Below, piece by piece: positions 1 to 7,755 of a DNA stretch of 64,000 nt. The DNA lies in contig NZ_CP086253.1 in assembly GCF_003382565.3 (NCBI RefSeq), positions 248,001 to 312,000 on the forward strand. The letters are read 5' to 3'. How positions within the stretch are numbered: position 1 is the stretch's first letter; each line of letters begins with the position of its first letter. Below the pieces are notes generated by a model. It was not told where the DNA came from, did no database searches, and was given only the letters and a program-made list of their open reading frames with translations. A program made the position numbers and the translations under genes. This stretch comes from Pectobacterium aquaticum (lineage in GTDB: Bacteria > Pseudomonadota > Gammaproteobacteria > Enterobacterales > Enterobacteriaceae).

Positions 1-28
1 CATGTGAGAGTAGGGAACTGCCAGGCAT
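1..28 (+). rRNA. rrf: 5S rRNA, 3' end only
   Basis: The first 28 bases match the conserved 3' end of enterobacterial 5S rRNA (ending CTGCCAGGCAT). The rest of the rrn operon lies before the window. The yhdWXYZ-type operon next to it is also the neighbour of an rrn operon (rrnD) in E. coli, which supports the assignment. Confidence 0.93.
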
Positions 29-32
29 CAAA

Positions 33-76
33 TAAAATAAAAGGCCCAGTCGAAAGACTGGGCCTTTTATTTTATC
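33..76 (+). terminator. rrn terminator T1
   Basis: A perfect 12-bp stem (40-51 with 56-67) around a GAAA tetraloop is followed by a T-rich tail. It sits directly behind the 5S gene, and the sequence closely resembles the E. coli rrnB T1 terminator. Confidence 0.95.
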
Positions 77-207
77 TGTTGTTTGTCGGTAATCGCTCTC
101 TGGAGTAGGACAAATCCGCCGGGAGCGGATTTGCACGTTGCGGAGCAACGGCCCTGAGGGTGGCGGGCAGGACGCCCGCCATAAACTGCCAGGCATCAAA
201 CACGTGG

Positions 208-237
208 AAAGCCCCTGTCGAAAGACAGGGGCTTTTT
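208..237 (+). terminator. rrn terminator T2
   Basis: A second GAAA-loop hairpin (208-219 with 224-235) ends in a T run. The bases before it (184-200) repeat the 5S tail at 16-32, as in the E. coli rrnB T1-T2 arrangement, so this is the T2 terminator of the rRNA operon. Confidence 0.92.
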
Positions 238-240
238 GCT

Positions 241-475
241 ATGGGGTGTTATCTGCAATAGATTTCCGAGCTGTGTATTTATTTAGGCGTATCAGGTAGA
301 TAGCCGTAACAAATACGGGATAGAGAAGCAGTGATAGAGGGGCAGTTTTAGTATGCAGAAACCTTCCTAACTTATCCAGTTCGCGTTAATTATGCGTTAA
401 CGCGAGCAGTGAGATCCATCATAATGGCGATATTGGGGAAGGCCTGCGTAGGACACGCAGGCAGGATGCTTCAGA
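241..475. other. Convergent spacer between rrn operon and amino-acid transporter
   Basis: No gene is seen. Two perfect 8-bp inverted repeats occur: 382-389 with 397-404 and 442-449 with 455-462. The second lies just after the stop of the minus-strand ATPase gene and may help end its transcript, although no good T run follows it. Confidence 0.6.
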
Positions 476-1237
476 TTAGTGCAGGATTTGTGAAAGAAAT
501 GATTGCGTGCGCTCTGAACGAGGGCTGGAGAAGAAAATATCTGGTGGGGCTTGTTCTACGATCTCACCTTGATCCATAAAGATCACCCGATCAGCGACGG
601 TTCTCGCGAATCCCATTTCATGCGTGACGCAAAGCATCGTCATTCCATCCTGAGCTAGCCCAAGCATAGTATCTAGCACCTCTTTTACCATTTCAGGATC
701 CAGCGCAGACGTCGGCTCGTCAAACAGCATAATCTTGGGCTTCATGCACAGTGAACGGGCGATGGCCACACGTTGTTGCTGGCCTCCAGATAGCTGCCCC
801 GGAAATTTATGCGCATGTGCGGCGATACGCACGCGTTCCAGATAGTGCATTGCCAGCTCTTCCGCTTCTTTTTTCGGCGTGTGGCGCACCCAGCATGGTG
901 CCAGGGTGCAGTTCTGCAACACAGTTAAGTGTGGGAAAAGATTGAAGTGTTGAAAAACCATGCCAACTTCAGTACGAATTTTTTCGATGTTGCGCAAATC
1001 ATTATTTAATTCAATCCCATCAACGACAATTCGCCCTTGCTGATGCTCTTCGAGATGATTAATACAGCGTATGGTGGTTGATTTCCCCGAGCCGGAAGGG
1101 CCACACAGCACAATGCGTTCCCCCTGCCTGACCTGAAGATTGATGTCTTTAAGCACATGAAATTGCCCGTACCACTTATTCACATTCTCTAAGGTAATCA
1201 TGTGATCGGTTGATTGAGTTAATACAGTCTGATTCAT
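476..1237 (-). CDS. aapP: Polar amino-acid ABC transporter ATP-binding protein (AapP/YhdZ type)
   Basis: Cytoplasmic ATPase that powers uptake of polar amino acids by the AapJQMP-type importer. The 253-residue protein has Walker A GPSGSGKS at 46-53, the signature LSGGQQQR near 149, Walker B ending FDEPTSALDPE near 175 and the switch histidine in CVTHEMGF. It closely resembles E. coli YhdZ in length and sequence. It is the last gene of a four-gene operon, 8 bases after the permease gene, and runs toward the rRNA operon end. The exact substrate range cannot be read from sequence; general L-amino-acid transport is family knowledge. Confidence 0.93.
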   Translation of the reverse strand: MNQTVLTQSTDHMITLENVNKWYGQFHVLKDINLQVRQGERIVLCGPSGSGKSTTIRCINHLEEHQQGRIVVDGIELNNDLRNIEKIRTEVGMVFQHFNLFPHLTVLQNCTLAPCWVRHTPKKEAEELAMHYLERVRIAAHAHKFPGQLSGGQQQRVAIARSLCMKPKIMLFDEPTSALDPEMVKEVLDTMLGLAQDGMTMLCVTHEMGFARTVADRVIFMDQGEIVEQAPPDIFFSSPRSERTQSFLSQILH

Positions 1238-1245
1238 GGATGGCC

Positions 1246-2340
1246 TCAGTGTGACTTGTGTCCGGTGTTAAAACGATTTTCCAGATGTTGGCTATAGCGC
1301 GACATGCTGAAACAGAAAATCCAATAGACCATCGCGGCAAAGACATAGCCTTCCGTCGACATGCCCAGCCAAGTCGGATCGACCGTTGCTTGTTGGATAC
1401 TGCTGAAGAGATCGAAAAGACCGATGATGATCACCAGACTCGTGTCTTTAAAGAGAGAAATAATGGTATTCACCAGACCCGGGATAACCATTTTCAGCGC
1501 TTGCGGGAGAATGACCAGCCCCTGCATACGCCAATAGCCTAAGCCCAGTGATTCAGCGGCTTCATATTGTCCTTTCGGCAGTGCCTGCAAGCCACCGCGA
1601 ACCACCTCTGCGACATAAGCGGACTGGAATAAAATAACGCCGACTAATGCCCTCAGCAGTTTATCGATCGTGGTGCCTTCCGTTAGAAATAGCGGTAGCA
1701 TCACGGATGACATAAAAAGCACGGTGATGAGCGGTACACCACGCCAGAACTCGATGAACACGACGGAAAGCATACGGACAATCGGCAGCGTGGAACGACG
1801 ACCTAATGCGAGCAAGATACCAAGTGGCAGTGCACCCGCAATACCCACGGCGGCGATGATCAGCGTCAACGTTAGGCCACCCCATTGATAGGTTTCCACT
1901 CTACTGAGTCCGCCAAAGCCGCCGTAAAGCAACCACCAGGCGATGAGCGGATACGCCACTGCCCAGACGGCAAGATAGCGTCCGCGATAGGGGATGCTTT
2001 TCAGGAACATCGGCAGGATACTGAGTAGCCCGATAGCGAGTGCAAAGTTGATGCGCCAGACTTCCTCTGCCGGATACAGTCCATACATGAAATGACTAAA
2101 TCTGGCATGGATGAAGACCCAACAAGCACCATCACGCGTACAGTCATTCCGAGTTGTACCGATCCAGTTCGCCTGAAAGATCGCCCAATTAAGCAGCGGC
2201 GGTATGGCAACCCACAACAGCCAGAGGCAAAATAGCGTTAACAGGCTATTGCTGATACTTGAGAAGAGATTACGTCTAGCCCACTGCATCGCTTTGAACA
2301 GAGGGGACTGACGGTCTTGCGTATAATGGTTCATCGTCAT
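1246..2340 (-). CDS. aapM: Polar amino-acid ABC transporter permease (AapM/YhdY type)
   Basis: Inner-membrane permease of 364 residues, one of the two dissimilar membrane subunits of the Aap-type importer. Several hydrophobic segments are visible. The family EAA loop for contact with the ATPase is present (AAESLGLGYWRMQGLVILPQ, about 260-280). The long N-terminal part before the permease domain is typical of AapM/YhdY compared with about 220 residues in simple histidine-type permeases. The start at 2340 has AGAGGA a few bases upstream, and the gene begins 9 bases after the aapQ stop, so translation is probably coupled. Confidence 0.9.
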   Translation of the reverse strand: MTMNHYTQDRQSPLFKAMQWARRNLFSSISNSLLTLFCLWLLWVAIPPLLNWAIFQANWIGTTRNDCTRDGACWVFIHARFSHFMYGLYPAEEVWRINFALAIGLLSILPMFLKSIPYRGRYLAVWAVAYPLIAWWLLYGGFGGLSRVETYQWGGLTLTLIIAAVGIAGALPLGILLALGRRSTLPIVRMLSVVFIEFWRGVPLITVLFMSSVMLPLFLTEGTTIDKLLRALVGVILFQSAYVAEVVRGGLQALPKGQYEAAESLGLGYWRMQGLVILPQALKMVIPGLVNTIISLFKDTSLVIIIGLFDLFSSIQQATVDPTWLGMSTEGYVFAAMVYWIFCFSMSRYSQHLENRFNTGHKSH

Positions 2341-2349
2341 GACGTCCTC

Positions 2350-3528
2350 TTAGCGTTCGACTAACGCGATTTTGCGGTTATACAGATTCATCAGCAGCGA
2401 GATCAGTAGGCTGATAATGAGGTAAACCGACATGGTAATGGCGATGGTTTCAATAGCCTGACCGGTCTGATTCAGCACCGTTCCTGCGAACAGCGACACC
2501 ATATCGGGATAACCAATCGCGGCAGCCAGCGAAGAGTTCTTCACAATATTCAGATACTGGCTGGTCAGTGGCGGAATGATGACGCGTAGCGCCTGTGGGA
2601 GTATGACTTTACGCAGCGTCACGGGATTCGGTAAGCCGAGAGAACGTGCCGCCTCGTGTTGACCGTGGGAAACCGATTGGATGCCTGAACGAATGATCTC
2701 GGCGATAAACGATGAGGTGTAGACCGACAGAGCGACGGTCAATGCCGCCAGTTCAGGGATCAGTACCATACCACCGCGGAAATTAAAGCCTTTTAATTCC
2801 GGCATGTCCCAGTGAAAGGCTGCACCAAAAATCAGATGGCTGAGTGCACACAGCCCAAGCAGCAGGCCTAGCGCCAGCGGCCAGGTTCTGCGTGGCTGGC
2901 CGGTTAACGCGTGATAGCGTTGGTTACGCCGGAAAACACCCCATGTCACGACCAACGTAATAATGAGAGAAAGAAAAAATGCCGCTGCACCTGATTCCAA
3001 TTCAGGGGAGGGCAGATAGAAGCCACGATTGCTGAGAAAGGCGACATCAAACGCGCTGATTGACTGACGCGGTCCCGGCAGATTTCGTAGTACAGCAAAA
3101 TACCAAAAAAAGATCTGCAATAGCGGCGGAATGTTACGGAATATCTCAATGTAAATGTTAGATATTTTTCGCAGTAACCAGTTGTCGGATAATCGGGCCA
3201 GACCAACTGTGAAGCCGAGAATCGACGCAAACACGATACACAACGCTGAAACCAGAAGCGTGTTGAATAGCCCAACAAGAAAAACGCGGGCGTAGGTGTC
3301 ACCTTGTTGATAGTCAATCAGGTGCTGGACGATGCCAAAGCCAGCGCTTTTATTCAGGAAATCGAAGCCAGAGGTAATGCCCCTTTGTGCCAGATTGGTC
3401 ACGGTGTTGTGCAACAGGTAGGCTGCGACAGCCAATACAGCGATAACAACGACAACTTGATACAGCCAGGCGCGCACCGCTGGATTAGTCAGTGATAAAT
3501 CACCTTTTACGGTTGGGCGTTGTAGCAT
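2350..3528 (-). CDS. aapQ: Polar amino-acid ABC transporter permease (AapQ/YhdX type)
   Basis: Inner-membrane permease of 392 residues, partner of AapM. It has a hydrophobic N-terminal segment, a cluster of membrane spans and the EAA loop (AARSLGLPNPVTLRKVILPQ) late in the protein. The extra region between the first spans and the conserved C-terminal permease part is characteristic of AapQ. GAGG lies 8 bases before the ATG. It is the second gene of the operon, after the binding protein. Confidence 0.9.
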   Translation of the reverse strand: MLQRPTVKGDLSLTNPAVRAWLYQVVVVIAVLAVAAYLLHNTVTNLAQRGITSGFDFLNKSAGFGIVQHLIDYQQGDTYARVFLVGLFNTLLVSALCIVFASILGFTVGLARLSDNWLLRKISNIYIEIFRNIPPLLQIFFWYFAVLRNLPGPRQSISAFDVAFLSNRGFYLPSPELESGAAAFFLSLIITLVVTWGVFRRNQRYHALTGQPRRTWPLALGLLLGLCALSHLIFGAAFHWDMPELKGFNFRGGMVLIPELAALTVALSVYTSSFIAEIIRSGIQSVSHGQHEAARSLGLPNPVTLRKVILPQALRVIIPPLTSQYLNIVKNSSLAAAIGYPDMVSLFAGTVLNQTGQAIETIAITMSVYLIISLLISLLMNLYNRKIALVER

Positions 3529-3594
3529 GCTTGAACCTCGAAACGGGGCTACTGAAGGGCGCAGCGATCCACTACGCCCAGGGTTTTCTGATAA

Positions 3595-4620
3595 TTAACG
3601 TACCGTTGGCGCGTACTGAATCCCGCCTTTGTTCCACAGTTCGTTCAGGCCGCGTTTAATTTTCAGTTCGCTGCCCATGCCGACATTACGTTCAAAGACT
3701 TCGCCGTAGTTGCCGACTTGTTTGATGATTTTGAATGCCCAATCGTTCGGTAATTTGAGATCTTTACCGTAGCTGCCTTCATGACCCAGCAAGTGAGACA
3801 TATCTGGCGTGGTTGGTTTTGCTGCTAGTTGATCGACGTTTTTCGAGGTCACGCCCATCTCTTCCGCGTTCAGCATGGCGAACAGCGTCCAGCGTACAAT
3901 CGAGAACCACTCTTCATCGCCACGGCGTACCACTGGGCCCAGCGGCTCTTTGGAAATCACTTCTGGCAGAACGATGAATTCCGCAGGTTTGCTCAGCTTG
4001 ATACGCAGTGCGTACAGCTGTGACTGGTCTGATGCCAGCGTATCGCAGCGGCCAGACTCCAGCGCTTTGGCGCTTTCATCAGAGCGGTCGAACGTGACAG
4101 GGGTGTACTGCATTTTATGGGTCTTGAAGTAGTCAGCGACGTTCAGCTCGGTATCGGTGCCGGCCTGAATACAGACGGTTGCGCCGTCCAGCTCTTTGGC
4201 GCTGGTTAAGCCCGCTTTGTTGTGTGTCAGGAAGCCAATGCCGTCGTAGTAGGTCACGCCAGTAAAGAGCATGCCCATGCCGCCATCACGGGAAGACGTC
4301 CAGGTGGTGTTACGTGATAGCACATCAACCTCGCCGGATTGCAGCGCAGTGAAGCGTTCTTTTGCCGTCAGCGGCGTGTATTTAACTTTATTGGCGTCGC
4401 CGAATACGGCGGCTGCAAGGCCGCGGCACACATCAACATCAATGCCGGAGTATTTGCCGCTGGCGTCTGCATAGGAAAAGCCGGGCAAACCATCACTGAT
4501 ACCGCATTGCACAAATCCTTTCTTCTGAATGGCGTCCAGCGTTGCGCCCGCATGGGCTTGATTGATGGCGGCAAAGAGTGACGCGCCAGCAACCAGAGTA
4601 GAAATCACTATTCTTTTCAT
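3595..4620 (-). CDS. aapJ: Periplasmic polar amino-acid-binding protein (AapJ/YhdW type)
   Basis: Substrate-binding protein that captures amino acids in the periplasm for the AapQMP complex. A signal peptide of about 24 residues ends in QAHA before GATLDAIQKKG. The mature part has the family-3 solute-binding features FVQCGISDGLPGFSYAD and YSGIDVDVCRGLAAAVFGD. I chose the ATG at 4620 rather than 4626 because AGG then sits 6 bases upstream. In E. coli K-12 the equivalent yhdW is, to my memory, a pseudogene; here the gene is intact. It is the first gene behind the sigma54-type promoter. Confidence 0.91.
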   Translation of the reverse strand: MKRIVISTLVAGASLFAAINQAHAGATLDAIQKKGFVQCGISDGLPGFSYADASGKYSGIDVDVCRGLAAAVFGDANKVKYTPLTAKERFTALQSGEVDVLSRNTTWTSSRDGGMGMLFTGVTYYDGIGFLTHNKAGLTSAKELDGATVCIQAGTDTELNVADYFKTHKMQYTPVTFDRSDESAKALESGRCDTLASDQSQLYALRIKLSKPAEFIVLPEVISKEPLGPVVRRGDEEWFSIVRWTLFAMLNAEEMGVTSKNVDQLAAKPTTPDMSHLLGHEGSYGKDLKLPNDWAFKIIKQVGNYGEVFERNVGMGSELKIKRGLNELWNKGGIQYAPTVR

Positions 4621-4997
4621 AATCATCCTAGCGTCTAGAGTTATCTGCTGTTGTTGCAGTACACCGTTGTGTTGCGGTGCACAATGAGGTGCACCCTACC
4701 TGTCTGTCGGGATGCCGACGTGAGCAGAGCAAAGCAAATAAAATGCCAATTTTCTATTTGATTGATAATCAAGACGAAAATGAAGGGTTGCTGATCTAAG
4801 TAGGTAATTCTAAATAGGTATGAACGCACCGTGATAAATGCAAAGCGGGCAATGTGCCCTTTTTTGGTGCGTCAAAATGGAGAGCGCGAGATGCCTTCAG
4901 CCACTCTGCGCGTTGTGGAGAACAGTGAGTAAGGCTGAGTGTTAAGTGGGGGGGAGTGCCATCAGCCCAGCGGTGGCGTGGGTTGATGGCGTGAATG
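4621..4997. other. Intergenic region upstream of aapJ
   Basis: 377 bases without a credible gene. It holds the sigma54 promoter at 4733-4749, a perfect 7-bp inverted repeat in the leader, and AT-rich DNA at 4740-4870 that could carry activator sites. No terminator for the minus-strand permease gene (ending at 4998) was recognised. Confidence 0.6.
4733..4749 (-). promoter_or_regulatory. Sigma54 (RpoN) promoter for the aap operon
   Basis: Read on the minus strand, TTGGCATTTTATTTGCT gives GG at -24 and GC at -12 with exactly 10 bases between, fitting YTGGCACG-N4-TTGCW. The predicted start is near 4722, about 100 bases before aapJ. Nitrogen control of yhdW in E. coli by NtrC is known. A loose NtrC-like half-site pair is upstream (GCACC 4826-4830, GGTGC 4866-4870), and a perfect inverted repeat GGTGCAC/GTGCACC (4676-4695 region) lies in the leader. 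Confidence 0.7.
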
Positions 4998-5663
4998 TTA
5001 GTGTGTGATGTGGCGCTGATAATACTTTTCGAGCTTAACCTGTAGCTGGCTTAGCACGGTGCTGAACATCAGGTAAATCAGCGCCGCCTCGACGTACAGA
5101 ATCAAGGGTTCATAGGTAACAGAAACGATGCGTTGGGCGGATAAAAACATCTCTGGCACGGTGATCACGGCGGCCAACGACGTATCCTTGATTAAGGAAA
5201 TAAACGTATTGGAGAGCGGCGGTAGCGACACAAAAACGGATTGAGGGAAGATGACCCAGCGAATCGCCTGCTTGCCATTCATACCGAGAGAATAGGCAGC
5301 ATTCCATTGACCTTTCGGGACAGACAAGATGGCTCCGCGCACGATCTCCGAGCTATAAGCACCCACGCTGATAGTGAAACCAATGAGTGCGGCAGGAAAG
5401 GCATCCAGAGTAATCCCCGCGCTGGGCAGCCCATAAAAAATCAGGAAAAGCTGCACCAGTAATGGCGTGCCACGGATAACCCAAACGTAGAAATCCCCCA
5501 GCCATTTCAACGGCTTTGGGCCATAAAGGCGAACCAGCGCGATGAGAATACCGAGGGCTAAGCCAAATATGAAAGACAGAATCGCCAGAGGGACAGTGAA
5601 TTTAAGTCCCGCAGAAAGCAGACTCCAAAAGGAGTCTGCCATGAGTTGTAGCCAAGGCGGCAT
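4998..5663 (-). CDS. Amino-acid (cystine-type) ABC transporter permease
   Basis: Inner-membrane permease of 221 residues with the histidine/cystine-family layout: several hydrophobic spans and an EAA loop (AAYSLGMNGKQAIRWVIFPQ, about 130-150). It closely resembles TcyL/YecS and Bacillus TcyB-like permeases. It follows the binding-protein gene by 42 bases on the same strand. No ATPase gene is next to the pair, which is unusual. It could borrow an ATPase encoded elsewhere. The substrate assignment is by family likeness only. Confidence 0.85.
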   Translation of the reverse strand: MPPWLQLMADSFWSLLSAGLKFTVPLAILSFIFGLALGILIALVRLYGPKPLKWLGDFYVWVIRGTPLLVQLFLIFYGLPSAGITLDAFPAALIGFTISVGAYSSEIVRGAILSVPKGQWNAAYSLGMNGKQAIRWVIFPQSVFVSLPPLSNTFISLIKDTSLAAVITVPEMFLSAQRIVSVTYEPLILYVEAALIYLMFSTVLSQLQVKLEKYYQRHITH

Positions 5664-5705
5664 GAAAACGAGCTCCGATAACGGTATGCGCTGATAACAG
5701 TGCGA

Positions 5706-6473
5706 TTATTGAGAAACATCCTCCCCGAAGTATCGCACAGATATCGTTTTATAGGTGCCGTCTGCTTTAATTTCATCCAGAGCTTTATTCAATGCCTCCA
5801 CCAACGGAGCCTGATTTTTACGTACCAGAATCGCAGAAGGCTCACCGTCTTTTGAGGTTGCCGCAATCTTCACGTTGGCATCCGGCTTCTGCTTTTTGAA
5901 ATCCAGGAATGACAGATTATCGTTCAATGTGGCATCGGCACGGCCGCTGAGAACCAGATCCAGCGACTGGTTAAAACCATCCGTTGGTACAATTTCCGCA
6001 CCATAGCTGGTGGCTTGCTTAGAGTAATTACTGGTCAGGCTCTGGGCAGATTTTTTGCCTTTCAGATCGCTGAAATCTTTGAGGGTGGTGTTATCGCCAC
6101 GGACAACCAGCACCGCCTTGGAATCAATATAAGGCTTGGAGAAATCATACTTAGCCTGACGCTCTTTGGTTACACCAACCTGATTGATGACCGCATCGTA
6201 GCGCTTGGCATCAATACCGGCGATTAACCCGTCCCAGCGTCCTTCAATGAACTGGGCTTTCACGCCAAGTTTTTCCGCCACTGCACGGCCAATATCCACA
6301 TCAAAGCCAACCAACTGGCCGGATTTATCATGATAGGTGTAAGGCGCGTAGGTGCCTTCTGTGCCGATCTTGATAATCCCTGCGGACTTGATGGCGCTAA
6401 GGTCATCGGCATGAGCGAATACGCTGGTAGCAAGCAGGGCGCTGGTCAGTAAAGCAAAACGTATTTTTTTCAT
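5706..6473 (-). CDS. Periplasmic amino-acid (cystine-type) binding protein
   Basis: Family-3 solute-binding protein. I start it at 6473 (MKKIRFALL), because AGGA lies upstream and a signal peptide ending AHA then follows directly; the longer reading from 6542 adds 23 unlikely residues. Motifs: KIGTEGTYAPYTYHD, GFDVDIGRAVAEKLG, WDGLIAGIDAKRYDAVINQVG and a C-terminal DGTYKTISVRYFGEDVS, which fit the cystine/polar amino-acid group. It is probably the partner of the permease at 4998-5663. An inverted repeat ATCAC/GTGAT at 6558-6572 lies upstream and could be an operator. Confidence 0.87.
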   Translation of the reverse strand: MKKIRFALLTSALLATSVFAHADDLSAIKSAGIIKIGTEGTYAPYTYHDKSGQLVGFDVDIGRAVAEKLGVKAQFIEGRWDGLIAGIDAKRYDAVINQVGVTKERQAKYDFSKPYIDSKAVLVVRGDNTTLKDFSDLKGKKSAQSLTSNYSKQATSYGAEIVPTDGFNQSLDLVLSGRADATLNDNLSFLDFKKQKPDANVKIAATSKDGEPSAILVRKNQAPLVEALNKALDEIKADGTYKTISVRYFGEDVSQ

Positions 6474-6629
6474 TATGAATTCCTGTGAGTAGTGTGCAGT
6501 GATGCGCTTATAACTTTTATTAATAACGAATCTACGCGACAAAACACCTGTTTATAAATCACGTTGTGTGATGGTTTATATCAGAAGTGAATATAGTGGC
6601 TTTGCGTCGTTTTGGCGATGTTGCTCACC

Positions 6630-7028
6630 TTACTGCGTGAACAGACTATCCGCCTCATTTGAGGTGTTTTGGGCATGTAAAATGGAGGGGAGGTTGCCCT
6701 CTATCCATAGAGCCAGTCCCTCGACAAGTTTGCTGACTTCTCTGCCCATTGGCGTTAACGAGTAATCGACATGCGGCGGGATCACGGGATGTGATACGCG
6801 CAAAACAAAACCGTCATGCTCCAGCGTTTGCAACGTTTGCGCCAGCATCTTTTCGCTAACGCCGCCCACTGTTCGCCGTAGTTCACTGAATCGATAGGTG
6901 CGCTCACGTAGTGCCAACAATACTAATACCCCCCAGCGGCTCGTCACATCGCGCAGAATGGTTCGTGAGGGGCACGCTTCTGCCATCACATCAGCACAGG
7001 TAAAACTAGGTGAGGATTCTGGCGTCAT
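6630..7028 (-). CDS. HxlR-family transcriptional regulator
   Basis: A 132-residue winged-helix DNA-binding protein. The family pattern is clear: CPSRTILRDVTSRWGVLVLLAL, then FSELRRTVGGVSEKMLAQTLQTLEHDGFVLR, then the wing around PPHVDYSLTPMGREVSKLVEGLALW. HxlR proteins often respond to reactive aldehydes, quinones or thiol stress through a conserved cysteine. Cysteines are at positions 11 and 19 here; which one would sense is unknown. It is transcribed away from the exported SnoaL-like gene, with an inverted repeat between them, so it probably controls that gene and the reductase after it. Confidence 0.9.
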   Translation of the reverse strand: MTPESSPSFTCADVMAEACPSRTILRDVTSRWGVLVLLALRERTYRFSELRRTVGGVSEKMLAQTLQTLEHDGFVLRVSHPVIPPHVDYSLTPMGREVSKLVEGLALWIEGNLPSILHAQNTSNEADSLFTQ

Positions 7029-7057
7029 GTTTCTCTCCTGATTCAGTCATATGACAC

Positions 7058-7089
7058 TAACTTTTTGGTGCGTACTTGTAAAAAAGTTA
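7058..7089. promoter_or_regulatory. Candidate HxlR operator (inverted repeat)
   Basis: TAACTTTTT at 7058-7066 is the exact reverse complement of 7081-7089, with 14 bases between. It lies between the divergent regulator (start 7028) and the SnoaL-like gene (start 7171), where an HxlR dimer would be expected to act on both promoters. Confidence 0.5.
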
Positions 7090-7170
7090 ACGACATCGTA
7101 ATTATCTCAAATGTTATTTCCTGATACCACCGTACACGATTCCCGACCACTCAATAGCAAGGTGATTCTT

Positions 7171-7683
7171 ATGATAAAGACGCTGTTTCTGACGGCAACG
7201 CTGGGATTAAGCCTCACGATCGGTGCCGTATACGCACAAACGCCGGCGTCCGTTTCCCGTAACCCTGAGGCGCTGTTTACCAGCCCCGATCCCACACTGA
7301 ACGCGAACAAGCAGGTGGTTTACCGCATCCTCCGTGAATTGCTTGACGCGGGGCATTGGGATAAAGCGGATGAACTCCTTTCTGCTGAGTATTTACAACA
7401 TAACCCGAATGCCCAGAGCGGTCGTGCCGCGGTTGTGGATTACTTTACCAAGGTGCTCAAGGTTAAGCCTCAGCCGCTTCCTGAACGGCTAAATATGAAA
7501 ATCATTGCCGTGGTAGCGGAAGGCGATTTGGTTACGGTGCTTTATCCGCGCACCGTTCGTGACCCGAAAGCGGCAGGGGGTTCCTATACCACAACATGGT
7601 ATGACACGTGGCGTATTAAAGGCGGTAAAGCGGTAGAGCATTGGGATCCGGCGTTACTGGGTGAAGCGCCCGATTTACGTTAA
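7171..7683 (+). CDS. Exported SnoaL-like (NTF2-fold) protein
   Basis: A 170-residue protein starting at 7171, where AAGGTG sits 6 bases upstream and a clean signal peptide follows (hydrophobic core, cleavage after VYA). The mature part resembles predicted SnoaL-like proteins: LLDAGHWDKADELLSAEYLQHNP, then GRAAVVDYFTKV, and WYDTWRIKGGKAVEHWDP at the end. The NTF2 fold serves many small-molecule reactions, so no reaction can be assigned. It is divergent from the HxlR regulator and 72 bases before the aldo/keto reductase, so the three probably form one regulated unit. Confidence 0.82.
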   Translation: MIKTLFLTATLGLSLTIGAVYAQTPASVSRNPEALFTSPDPTLNANKQVVYRILRELLDAGHWDKADELLSAEYLQHNPNAQSGRAAVVDYFTKVLKVKPQPLPERLNMKIIAVVAEGDLVTVLYPRTVRDPKAAGGSYTTTWYDTWRIKGGKAVEHWDPALLGEAPDLR

Positions 7684-7755
7684 CAAGCGATCTTGCACCG
7701 TTTCTCTGTAGTGAACATAGCGTAATCAATAGATATAGGCGAAGAGGTACTCAGT

